From Paralichthys olivaceus (lineage: Eukaryota; Chordata; Actinopteri; Pleuronectiformes; Paralichthyidae), in the NCBI RefSeq assembly GCF_024713975.1, contig NC_091096.1, positions 5,421,501 to 5,485,500 of the forward strand: a stretch of DNA of 64,000 nt. The letters run 5' to 3'. Below are positions 49,101 through 60,095 of the stretch, piece after piece (position 1 is the stretch's first letter; every line of letters starts with the position of its first letter). Below the pieces are notes generated by a model, which was not told the origin of the DNA, made no database searches, and saw nothing but the letters and a program-made list of their open reading frames with translations. The translations under genes were made by a program, and so were the position numbers.

Positions 49101-52100
49101 TCTTTTTGGACTTGAGTGTTGGAGATGAGAAATGAAGAAATGTTTGTTGTTCCACCGTCTAAACAAATTTCAGATCATAGATTCAGTCGAACTTTCTCAA
49201 ATCACTGGAGCCATATTGCAAAATCAGTTTTTTTTTTAAAGAAATAACCCTTTACCAAACTGGTTTATTCTTGGCACAGTGAATTGGGTTCAGCTTGTAC
49301 CCTCATTTACAATGCATGCAGTCAACATTTTACATGCTTGTCCATATGTTAGAAATAAGCGTCACTTGGTATCAATTTGCATATGGTTTGCTACAGAGAC
49401 ACTTTGAGCAGTTTGTTTATAATCCTACACATATTTGTGAGTTTGGTGTTTGTGTTATGGTTCGGAGGTTCTTTTCGATGCCATTTGGTGAAATAGTTGT
49501 GCTGAAGGGAGGTGTGGGGGGGGGTGAGGGGCGAGGGGCAGAGGGAACAACATGTTCCATTTAGCGGAGAGGTGGAGAGTAGGAGAGAGCTTGTCGTCAG
49601 GGGGAGAGTGGACGGAGCGTTCTTCAGCAGTTGTGCACATTATCACCTTTCTGCTTAATGGAACCGTCTGTTTAAATGACATCTTTAGAATTTTTCTGAC
49701 AGTTGGATGAAAAATGTGCTGTTTGTTCTCTGCTGCTATTTAAAGAAGCTGTTTGGTGATTTGCTTTGCTCCAGGTCTGCTGTGCACTGAGATCCATATC
49801 ATGTAATTAGCTTAGCCCGAGATCGTTCATACCCCCCAAAGCTAAACATTGTCATTAGCGAGCTGTAAAACGGTGGTTGCTGTTGTTTCTTCATGCTCAA
49901 GTGTAGGGGGAACAGAATGTTCTGTTTCAGCCTGGAGACAGACGCACACACGGTGCAAACGGCACATGTGTGTGCGCGTCTGTGTTGCCCGGACTCTTAC
50001 ACACAGAGCACGGCGGCCCCTATGTCTATAGTGTAAAAGGAGTGGGGGTGTTATCAGTGGCTTTCCCCCCAATGATTTCACCTCAGTCTTACTTGGATCA
50101 TCCTGTTCTGATCACACATGTGATTTAGGAGGTTTTGTTTGCACCCTCTAAACCTGGACTGTTGTTCTTTAACCACTGGTCTATAATGGCCCACTAAAGA
50201 CGTTTCTATAGGAGATGGGCTGCACATCATTGTGTACTTGTTGAGCTGGGCCAATATCCACCCCCTCCGTCCCTTGGTCTCAACCTCCCTCCTCTCTCCC
50301 CTTCCTCCCATCTACCATACCTCCCTTCTCTCCTTGCTTTCTGTCTGCTCCTTCACCGCCTGCAGTCGGGGCCACGTTTAGACACCTTTGCAAAACTGAA
50401 AATTGGTCAGTTCAGATTAAACCGAACCGCCAACGAAAGCAGCTGCAGATTTATTTATTTTACTCGTTCTGCTTTTTATGAACTATTTCTTAGAGTTTCA
50501 CTTGACTTTGATATTTAGCCAATTTGCACTTGCGGCCACTCTGTGACAGCAGTAGGTGTAGGGCACAATGGGGCTTGTGTTCAGCTGGCTTCTGGGTCAA
50601 AAGCAGGTGGCCCATCCACTTCTGGATGTCACCACAGACAGTCAGGTGAGTATAAACCCACCGCTCAATCTGGAGTCATGTTTTATTTCTCTGTGGCCTA
50701 AAAGGGTGGTGGGCGCGGCCGAGGCTGAACATTTTGTACCAGCTTGCCCCCCCCCTCTCATGGCTTTCTCCTGTAAATGTGCGCTTCCTCTCACCATTTG
50801 TTCCGTCCCTCCCACCACTTGTCTCCCCTTTCCTCCCCCCTTCTTCCTTCACCCTCCTCCTCTCCGTGTATCCTATGGCACCCCATAGGCTCATATAGGC
50901 TTGTCTAATCAGCACGTGTCTGCGTTCATCTACGTGTCCCCCTTTTATCGTTGCTTAGAGTAGAGGGAGGAGACGGGACTATTGATTTCTATGTTGGGAC
51001 GTGGGCGGTGTCTGTCTGTAGAAATGTGTAGTTCAGATCGTGGTATTTGTGTGAGGAGCTCACAGACAGCTGTTAGAACCTTTTTAAAAGTCTGACAGAT
51101 TTCTGGTTGAGGGTGCCGTCAGTTCACCAACATTGAAAGTGCACGTTAGAATATGATTGGTTTGCATATTTCATTTGATCAGAGAAAAGAGAAAGTGGTT
51201 AAAACTGAATTAAAGATGAAGATATAGGAAATGAAACATTGTCTTAAATTATCGTCCTCTGGCAAACCATGACGGCTCCCATTAAATTTCACAAAACCTT
51301 TATTTATATATATTTTTAACTTAATTTAAGTTTTGTTTGTGTCAACTTCAAATTCATGTCCCCCTAAAGTCTTCATTGGTCGTCAGAGATCCTGAAAAGG
51401 CCGGAGTGAGAATCTGTATGTATGTGTGTGTGTTGGCGTCTGTGCGTGAAGCTGGTTGGAACATAGAGTTCCATGTGTTAACTGTAGGTACACTGTATTG
51501 CTCTCTTCATGCGGGCTGCCTAAAGTAAAGCTGTTCCCAGATCAGCCTCAGTTTGTGCTCAATTTGTCTTTCAGTGGGGCGTGCGGAGCAGGATGTGTGT
51601 GCAGATCAGTTTGGTACAGAGTGTTCTGGGGCTGGGAGGGGGGGGTGTGTCTACTGTATGTGGCCACACGTGTGTCAAGAGAAGGTCTATAGGCCTCCCC
51701 CCTCCCTCTGCTCACCCTACCCTATACATCCCTCTAAGGCTATATATACATTTACCCTGCTCAACCACACGTGCACACTTGTTTGCCGACTCAGGCTTTT
51801 CTTCAAAAGTAGTTTGCGTCCCACAGAAACTGATTCCTCACCTCCCAGCAGCACAAGAGGCAAAGATGTTTGAACCGTCTTTTGTGAAACTTTTCACTCC
51901 TCTGCTGTTAATATATATTTTATCCGGTGAGTGTTCAGCCTGTTCCTGACGTTCTGTAGCTGCCTGCACGCACAGGCCTGTCCTACATTGAAGAGCTGGT
52001 ACAACACAGGCTGAATAATTTACTGTCAGACTGTGGAGATTTACAATATTTATGCTCTGCTCCCTGTGATTGCTGCTACGCTCAATCAACACACTTGACT

Positions 52101-52763
52101 GTACAGTGGAGGCCACCAGTGGCCATGTAGAGTACTGCCCACAGATCCAGTGAATCAATGGCAAAGGCTGTAAAATAGAGACCTATGAGTGACTTCTATT
52201 ATTTGGAATATTTAGGTTTTATGAACCAGAGGTGAATTGTATAAGGGAGTGAGATGAGAGCAGCTTCCCAACATGCAATTGGAAGCAGCATTCCTGTAGG
52301 CTTTATAATGTGCCTCCTCTCACACACATGCAAATCACACTAAAGGGAGTTTACATTTGCTGCCAGTTCAAATTTATGGTCTGAAAACATTCTCATTCTG
52401 GAAAAGGTTTCCTGTTATGGACACACTAATCCTGCTGAGTCTTGCTGGACTTTCTCTGCAGTTTGTTCAGACTTTTCTTTAAAAGGTCGTTTTGCTTTGG
52501 GCACATTTTTAGGACAGCTGTTGGAGCCCCTCCCAGCCCCCGACCTTTGTAGAAAAGTCAGAAAACAGGCTCACGGCAGCAGCATATATTTTTAATTACC
52601 TGTTAATGCATTTTATGTAGCCTGGTGGGCCTTTTGTTGCCAGCTACTCTTTTTAATTAGATAAACTGCATTTGTTTGTTTGTGTGACTCATGAATAAAC
52701 TCTCATCACAGGTTACACCCACAGCTGAGGCTCCAGAGGCAACTCCTGCTGAGGCTGAGGTAA

Positions 52764-52818
<55 letters not shown>

Positions 52819-54964
52819 CAGGAGTTTGCAAATGAAAAGCTGCATGTGCAACATTCATGCACAGAAACAAACCCATGCAGACGCACAACATAAACTTGTT
52901 CAGGCATTATATCTCTGCCAGAGGCAGATAAGAGGTCTGAATGAGGGAGGCATCACTCAATATGTCACCTCTCCAGTGAGTGTTGTTTTACAGCAATAAT
53001 ATGATATAGGCTTCTTAAAGAGGTTCCATGTAGAACAGAACAACACATTTTATCAGAGTAAAAGAAACTGCTAAATAAAGCAGAAACAAATAATTACTGG
53101 TCTGGTCTTATTTTATTTTTTAAGGAGTACAGTAGACTGCATTCAGTCCAGTGCAAAAAATCTCAACATTTCTGGAAATGCATGTCTGTGGGGGCTTTGC
53201 TCATATGTCACACCAACCTACTGTGGAAGTGACGGCACAAGTTTAAACAAGAGTTTCTCAGTTTCCACTCATGTTTTATGAGATCACGGCAGCAGTAACT
53301 GGGCGAGAGAGAAAGAACCCTTTCAGTGGAAAAGTGTAAAGGTTTCTATAACTCAAGCTTCAAACCTTATGAAATTAAAGGTAATCAGGGATTTCATGTG
53401 ACGCAATTGATGTAAAAGCTGAAATTGGGCATTATTTTAAAATTACTGAATGATAACTAAAAATAGAACATTACAAATACAAAACACTTTAAAACCAGAC
53501 ATGGTAAATAACTAACAGCCCATTGGACACATAAGAGATAAATCAGCAGATTTTAATCTTAGAATATAGATGATTGCAAACTTTAAGCAGAGTCATGTAT
53601 CTGTTAAATTTATCCTTCCAGTCCTGACTGTTTTTTATTTCTCGTTCTGCAGCTGCAGTCGGTTGAAGCCACAGTCGTAACCACAGAAACCATACAGGTA
53701 AGACTGAGCTTTTTTTCCCGACTGCATGACTCCACATCACAGTGAACAGTCGTTTTGGTCATTTTGTCTGTCAGTGTGATGCATGTTGCATGGTTACTTA
53801 ATGTGTGCTGTGTTGGATTCGCACGTGCAGACGCATGATGTCTGCGAGACTGAAATTGAGGCTGAAGCCTTGGCAGAGGAAGAAGCAGTCGAAGTGGCCG
53901 TCACAGAAGAAACCACCTCGTTAGAGCCCGTAGTGGAAGCCACAGAGGAGCCGGTGGTAGAAGCGCAACCTGAAGCTGTGGAGGAGATCACAGAGATGCC
54001 TGAACAGATGACTGAAGCTGTTGTCAGTCCTGCAGCTGAGGAGGACAAAGCTGAAGTAGAAGTGTTGGCTGAAGAAGATGCACCTGAAGAACTTGCTGAG
54101 CCTGTTACACTCGCAGAGGTGCCACGCTGATAAAAAATATTCCTCTTCCCCGTCTTATCTCTTTTTTGAGTTTTTGTCTTGCAGTGCTAAAAGTTTAATG
54201 TGTGTTTTTCATTTGTCGATGGTGTGCGGCATGAGTCTTAAATGTTGCATCAGTTATTGAGCATCCAATGTCATTAATTTCAACATTAAAGACTCATAAT
54301 GACCTTTATTTGTTTTGTTTACATCAGGATGTTCCTGCATCTACAGAAATCCCTACGGTGAGTTTTTTTTTTTTTTTTTTTTCTTCTGTCCCTCAGTAAG
54401 AAAAGCTTTATGCAGTTCATGTTGACCCATTTTACTTTTAAATGAGTAGCAACACTTACTCCTCAACATGTTCTGTGTAAACTGACGTCCTGACCAAACT
54501 GTTGTCTCTCCAGGTCCCAGCCTCCATGCCCGAGGCTCTGGTTGAAGAAACTCTCGTAGCTGAAGTCAAAGAGGTAAATTTTTATCTGATCAATTTTTCT
54601 CTCCAAATCAAACATTTGTGCTTGGACGTTATTCTGTGTGCTTACTGCATTGAACATCCCCCCCCCCGTTCTCTCCAGGCACCGGTTGACACATTAGTCG
54701 ATGACTTTGTGGTCACAAACTCTGCCATCGAAGTGGAGGTCGCCATTGCCGAGTCCGTCGCTGCCCAGGAGGTGAGACCTACACACTGAAGTTTATCATT
54801 GGACATTATCAATAAGCAACACATTTGTTAAGTCACATAAGAGTCGGCATTTTGTTTGCATCTGTAATTTAGATCAACTGAAATGGCACGTGAATCCTGT
54901 GTCCACCAGGTGGCAGGCTGCAACAAATGCGTCGTAAAGTCTTTACTTAAATGGACTCATGTGA

Positions 54965-55003
<39 letters not shown>

Positions 55004-55951
55004 ACAAAACAAGCAACAAACAAGATGAGAATAAATAAAACTAAATTAAAAATCTGGTATAAATTAAACAGAATAAAAACAAATTAGACAAGAAACAATT
55101 GAGAATGATAAATTTACTCTGCTGCTATTCATCAATTTAACATTGTGTTTGTCGTAAATCTCATTCTCCAGATTCAGTCAGTTGATGCTACACCTGCACC
55201 CACAGAGACCGAACAGGTAAGACTGAGCTTTCTAACATTCAACATTATAGGTCAATAAGTGTAAATGCAGTCGTTTGCATCATTGATGTTAAATCAGTGT
55301 CGTCAACTACAAAATGCTCAGTTTGTATGATCGTCTTCAGTCAGTACTTTCTAACCTGTTCCTCTCGCTGCCATGTTCAGGAAGTTGTGGCCTTGATTGA
55401 AACCCCCTGCGCCCTGGCGGAGCCTATGGATATGGCCCCCGCTGAGGTTGAGCTTCAGCCTGAGCTTAAACCTGAGGTTGATCTTAAGCCCGAGCCTGTT
55501 CTGGAAGTTGAGCTTGCTGCTGCCCCTGCATTGGAAATGATCATTGTAAGTTATACATACTTTAACTTTGTGTGGTGTATGGAGTACAGCACATGTCTTT
55601 TAAAACACGTCCTACCGCTCTCCTCTCCGTGTCTTTCCCAGGATGCTCTGGCTGAGCAGAAATGTCTGGATGTGCTGTCAGAGGAACTGAAGTCAGAGGC
55701 GTGTGACATGCCGTGTCAGATGCAGCTCACTGTGGACTCTATGCAGCTCAACTCAGCAGCGGTAAAGAAATTCAATTAGAGACAGACGACAGAGGTTTAA
55801 ACCTTCTCGTAGAATGAGACATAATCAACTCACTTGTTTGCTGCCAATGCTTGTGATCTCACCCGATCTGATGTCCTCTGTTGTTCAGGAGATGTCAGTG
55901 GAGACGGCGTTGAATGGACACATTGTTCCAGAGGTCTCCATCGAGGGCTAG
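46162..55951 (+). CDS. Unrecognised acidic Val/Glu/Pro-rich repeat protein
   Basis: Twelve coding exons: 46162-46206, 48491-49087, 52712-52759, 53653-53697, 53831-54118, 54328-54357, 54514-54573, 54679-54771, 55172-55216, 55381-55545, 55642-55761 and 55889-55951. They give 532 aa if all are used. Every exon length is a multiple of three and every border is phase 0. The first exon encodes a very basic 15-residue start, MPSKRKKNKRRMRRV, which could bind nucleic acid or acidic lipid or act as a nuclear signal. The next encodes QAQRRALEEQYAG, a Pro/Ala-rich linker and a 12-residue tandem repeat (VPVVEVAPVVEE). The remainder is acidic, low in complexity and probably disordered, ending in VPEVSIEG. 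No enzymatic domain or membrane segment is visible. I do not recognise the family. Database names for such proteins are usually compositional, and gak as its neighbour gives no functional hint. The exon structure is well supported; function is unknown. Confidence 0.82.
48809..49006 (+). repeat. Coding minisatellite, 36-bp unit (18-bp half unit)
   Basis: Copies at 48809, 48845, 48881, 48917 (extended by an extra 18-bp half unit) and 48971 encode VPVVEVAPVVEE repeats within one exon. Units differ by only a few silent changes (GTCGTCGAAGAA against GTCGTAGAGGAA), so expansion is recent. Confidence 0.9.
50568..50645 (+). CDS. Candidate alternative first coding exon with N-myristoylation motif
   Basis: This lies inside the large intron of the acidic repeat-protein gene. 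ATG at 50568 has an optimal context (cacaATGG) and opens 26 codons ending exactly at a GTGAGT donor at 50646. The phase is 0, so it would join directly to the exon at 52712. The encoded start MGLVFSW fits the consensus MGxxx[S/T] for N-terminal myristoylation. If used, it would replace the polybasic start and the minisatellite exon with a membrane-anchored start. No TATA box is obvious upstream. This is an inference from codon phase, start context and donor; transcript data are needed. Confidence 0.4.
51741..51926 (+). promoter_or_regulatory. TATA element with possible further first exon
   Basis: TATATATA at 51741-51748 is followed at 51867 by an ATG in good context (aaagATG). The ATG opens a hydrophobic 20-residue start (MFEPSFVKLFTPLLLIYILS) and ends at a GTGAGT donor at 51927. 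The donor is phase 1, and joining to the exon at 52712 would hit a stop at once. So either it is a non-coding leader, it belongs to another transcript, or it is chance. Confidence 0.25.
52765..52817. repeat. (AC)n microsatellite directly at a splice donor
   Basis: A run of about 26 AC units begins five bases after the first intron base of the donor at 52760. It follows a 48-nt exon of the acidic repeat-protein gene. Confidence 0.9.
54970..55000. repeat. Poly(A) tract, 31 nt
   Basis: An uninterrupted A run inside an intron of the acidic repeat-protein gene, followed by A-rich sequence to about 55110. It may be the tail of an old retroposed sequence; I see no matching body. Confidence 0.8.
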
Positions 55952-56896
55952 AGCCACACAGTCTTTGTAAGTTGCTCACGATATTGAATCATCCTATCAT
56001 CACATAGATAACCTGTGTTTTTACAGCTGAACTTACAATTCCTTTGAATTCCAGATTCCCCTTTGGTCATTTTGAGGACTCAGAGTTCTAAATGGAGTCA
56101 GCCGGCCATTGAGCTTTTTTCATTTTTCAGGGCTTGCGATGGAGCCGTCAGGAAATCGAAGGAATATCCACACTTTGAAGTGCCTTTCCTGCACTGGTTT
56201 CCTGTCAAAACACCAAACCAGATGCAAAAAAATAACCCAAAATGCTGAATTCTGTGCAGCAGAACAGACTGTTGTCATTATTCTGCAGAAATGGAAACAA
56301 ACATATCATGGCTCCTTTTTTAAATCTGTGTTTCTCCCCCAAAGGCATGAACGGTGAATTTTTTAGCAGCGGAAGCAGACGTTGTTGAGAGACGGAGAAT
56401 CCTAGAGCAAGATAAACAGCAGCGCCTGGTACTTTATATATTCCCACCTCTCGAGAACGTCTGCCTCCTTTCTGCATACACACTCAATGCATGTGAACAC
56501 TGTAGCAGGGATGGAAGTGGCTAGTTTGCACTTGGGCCTGTGTTCATACTTTTCCTGTTGTCACATCTCAAAATCACAGATTTCTGCTCTTGACTCGTTT
56601 CCTTGGAGTCAGAGTTTCGAGCTTCTCCCCCTCCACTGTCCTCCTGTCCTCCTCTGCCTCCTAAGTGCCACTGCTTACATTAGTCTGATGCTAAAAACAA
56701 GTTTTATGGCTCAAGTGGCCTCTGGAAAATGGCGGATGTGGAAGGGAAGAACTCAAGATTTTTTATTTTTTTTTTTGCATTTTTTTCCCCCCTCACTTTC
56801 TTTTTTAATTCCTTTTGTATAGACCATATGATGTGATACAGTTGTGTTCAAAGTCTGTAATCTGGCTGTTGGTGGTCTGACTTAATCCAACTTTGA

Positions 56897-56902
56897 AATA
56901 AA
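56897..56902 (+). terminator. Poly(A) signal, acidic repeat-protein gene
   Basis: AATAAA in TTTGAAATAAAGCTGTAG lies about 950 nt after the stop codon at 55949-55951. A possible 3' UTR intron runs from a GTAAGT at 55969 to an acceptor near 56053. Confidence 0.6.
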
Positions 56903-59157
56903 GCTGTAGTTCATCGTGATGCTGACTTATGTTTTTACTTCATACACTGTGACACAAACTGGGGAAAAACAAATGTATTTTTAAAAAAAAAAGGGGAATT
57001 TATATCCATCCAGTATCGATAACACTTAACCTTTGACGGTCACAGTGGGAGCTGGAGCCAATCCCAGTTGACATTTGGAAAAGTGTTTAATTTCCTGACC
57101 GATCTTTAGTTTGCAAAGACACATTTGTAAGATCGTGTTTTTCTAACTTATCTTCCTGTGTTATGTTGGTACATGACTGATGTAAAATCATTGCTCGTGT
57201 AACTTGTGTTTTATGGCTCATGGTAGATTTTGTATTTTTTTTAAAACATCTTTAAATAGTGGGAGGAAAAGAACAAGCTAAATAACAGTAAATGACAACT
57301 TGTATCAGCTCAGACTCTTGTTTGTCAGGGGCTTACTTTTGTATTGCTTCAATAGTTAAACAATCTTCAATTAACTAACCCAGCTTAGTTAATTGGCTGA
57401 TGAGACGTAGTGAATACATACTGATCACAAAGTAAATGTTACACGAAGATGATTGAAGCCAGAACTGGAATTAGGCCAGAGAACAGAAATGACTGTATAT
57501 AATCAATTCATGTATATAACTCAGAGCAGATACCTCCAGCAGGTCCCTCAAACTAAATCAAGCTGCACCAAACTACACACACTCATAGACAAGTTACTAA
57601 AATGTGCCTTTTATTCATCAAAATCAATCAGTTGTTCCCTAAAAAGTCAGAGAAGACAAAATTTGTCATTATTTCTCAGCTCTTCTCTCATCCTTCCAAG
57701 TTTTGTGGAAATCTGTTCTAAAACTAAGAATCAAACAAACCAATAACAGAGGTGAAGGTGATGCTCATCACGATAAGGACAATGAAACACCAGACTAACT
57801 CAGATCAAAAGTTTTAATCATTTGTTTTTGCATCGAAATCTACATTCATATTAGTATGATGTCATTTGGTTCAGTAAACACTGCCAGTATGTGGTTTTAC
57901 AAGCCTCCCTCTTTATACTGATCACGCCGTCAAGAGTTACAACTGAATATCAAGCATCAGTTTTTTTTTTTTTTTTTAATTTTCCAGCGTCTTACTTAGG
58001 TTTTACTGGCCCCTCGTGTTGGAATTGTAGCAAAACGTCAAAACAGAAGGAAAGACCTCAGAAAAGAACGAAACAAAAAAGAAAAAGAAATGATAAACAC
58101 ATACCACATAACAGAGAGGAGGATATATATATATATATTTGTAAAAGCACATTCGTATTCATAATAGATGGTTTGGAATGAAAAAAGCGACAAGAGAGGC
58201 CGTGATCAACCAACAACTGTCCTAGTAGCACATTCCACTTATATATTATCTGATTTTCAATTCTTTTACTTTTGCCATTAATATGCATGAATACATGTCA
58301 TTATAACGCCCCAACACTTCCAAAAAAACCCATAATAAATAGGAAAACAGGTGATTCGATTGGTCCATGAGGTAAAATGTGAAACGATAAAAGAAAAGAC
58401 AAAAGTTGGAAAGAAACAATAAAAAAAAAAATGAAGCAAAGATTGTGACGCAGACAGGAAAGCATCATGTCTAACAATGGTTTCATTGTCTACCCCAGAA
58501 ACACACACACTCACAGACTCACACACACCCATGCACACAGGCTGTAATCTCAACAAAGCCACTTGATGGATGATAATGATGATGTTTTTATATTTACAAT
58601 CAAAGTGATGATTAACTAACAAAAAGCTCAACACAGAACCCCCCCCCCCAAAAAAAAAAATATAAAACCAGATTAAATCACCATGTTCACTTTTAATTCC
58701 TTCACTTGTTGATCTCGTCCTATGCACTGACCATCCGCAGAACGAGGCTCGGGGTTTACCGAGTCAAACAGGATGAGTAGGGGGTTATAAATGATGGCCG
58801 TGATGGAGATGCTTCAGAAGCGACAAGCGGTGAGACGTCTGCCCCTCAGCAAATATTACGCAGGTAGACTCAGTTTCTGCTACAAGAAAAAGAGCACTTC
58901 AATAAAAAAAAAAAAAAAGCCACCGTCCATTTGGACTACCCTGGTTTGAAATCAAACACGCCCACCCCCCTGTCGTGGGGGGGGTCTGGTGTGGGAGAGC
59001 ATGCAGTCACAACGCTACACGGTGTAGCCCAAGTGGGTGGAATTCAAAGAGCACTTCAAAAACAACACACGGCCCGCTTGGGTTTATATATGGGGCTCCG
59101 AAACAAGTTCAGCTCCGTCGTCAGGAGTTGAGGATGCAGGTTTTCACATCAGTCTGA

Positions 59158-59219
<62 letters not shown>

Positions 59220-60095
59220 TAGCAATAACTGCAATGGTACAAGCAGCACTAGTAGTGTTCAGCAGGCAATCGTCTCGTCCTTCTGGAGAGGAAATGGCTC
59301 AAACCCGACCGAGAGTTGACCCCAAAAAGGTGCAGCAGAAGCACTTTGAAAGTTTAAACGTGTTTTATCCACAGATCTTCTGCATTAAGAGTTCAGGACC
59401 TTCCCTGCCTGTCACTTGCTGTGGCTGGTACGTTCCAAGATTCATCAGCAATGTTTGTTACTTTTTGAGGCAGCTGAGCTTCAAAACTCTAAATCAAGGT
59501 TTGAAAATTTCCATTTCCTTTTTTTTTTTTTTTTACCAGTAAAATAAACGATTGGTTTTCTGCAAAGGTGCCAAGCACAAATGACAAACCTACAAGCCAC
59601 AGCCCAAATCACCAGCATGTATTAGTGAGGGATAAATAAATCTTTTTTTGTTGTTTTTAATTGGAATACCATTATGTTGTTAATCGTCTCCAAAAAGTCT
59701 TTATATTTTTCCTATTTCTTTCCCTGCGTCTTCTTCGTGTGATTGTCACCCATTCCTCCGTCCTTTGCAGCACCACTCAGGCAGTCGTACAGGTAGGCAG
59801 TGAGTTAAAGAACGATCACAACATTTAACTGGCACTTTAATAACCAGTGAGGATTTTTTTTTTTTTACCACAGCCAGGCATGAAACAAAAGGTCTTTTTT
59901 CCTTGACTGTAGGAACAGAAGAACATAAAGAAGGAATAAGGGAGTGAAGGGAATGGTGGAGAGGACACCTCTCAGAGGCTCTTTGCCCCCTAAGGCCCAA
60001 TGTGGGCTCAGTCCTGTCTTATCTGGTCCAGTCTAACCCCTTGTTTTGGTTAGGCCGAATCCAGTCCAGTCCGGGCTGGGATCCAGACCAGACTT
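56903..60095. other. Convergent 3' region; probable gak 3' UTR
   Basis: No coding exon is visible. Read on the minus strand, it follows the gak stop codon. TTTATT at 57610-57615 is AATAAA on that strand and could end a 3' UTR of about 2.5 kb. Simple sequence includes T runs near 57961 and 59519, an A/C-rich patch at 58640-58660 and a (GT)28 run at 59161-59216. The end points are inferred. Confidence 0.45.
59161..59216. repeat. (GT)28 microsatellite
   Basis: A pure GT run of about 56 nt in the probable gak 3' UTR, so it would be transcribed as (AC)n from the minus strand. Confidence 0.9.

Noticed and set aside
48451-49155. Long antisense frame (234 aa, Thr/Gly/Ser repeats) opposite the minisatellite exon
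   Set aside because: It is forced open by the three-base bias of the repeated sense codons. It has no splice context or conserved residues, and the sense frame continues correctly into spliced exons.
50341-50400. Possible extra exon after CTGCAG near 50366
   Set aside because: Its only nearby donor is in phase 1, which would break the otherwise strict phase-0 pattern of the gene.
51976-52130. Continuation of the hydrophobic start peptide at 51867 through a CACAG acceptor into a Cys-containing frame
   Set aside because: The intron would be only 49 nt, below the usual vertebrate minimum. The roughly 50-codon frame is short enough to occur by chance.
56061-56357. Open frames just after the acidic repeat-protein gene
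   Set aside because: They lie in its probable 3' UTR, before the AATAAA at 56897, and show no conserved residues or exon borders.
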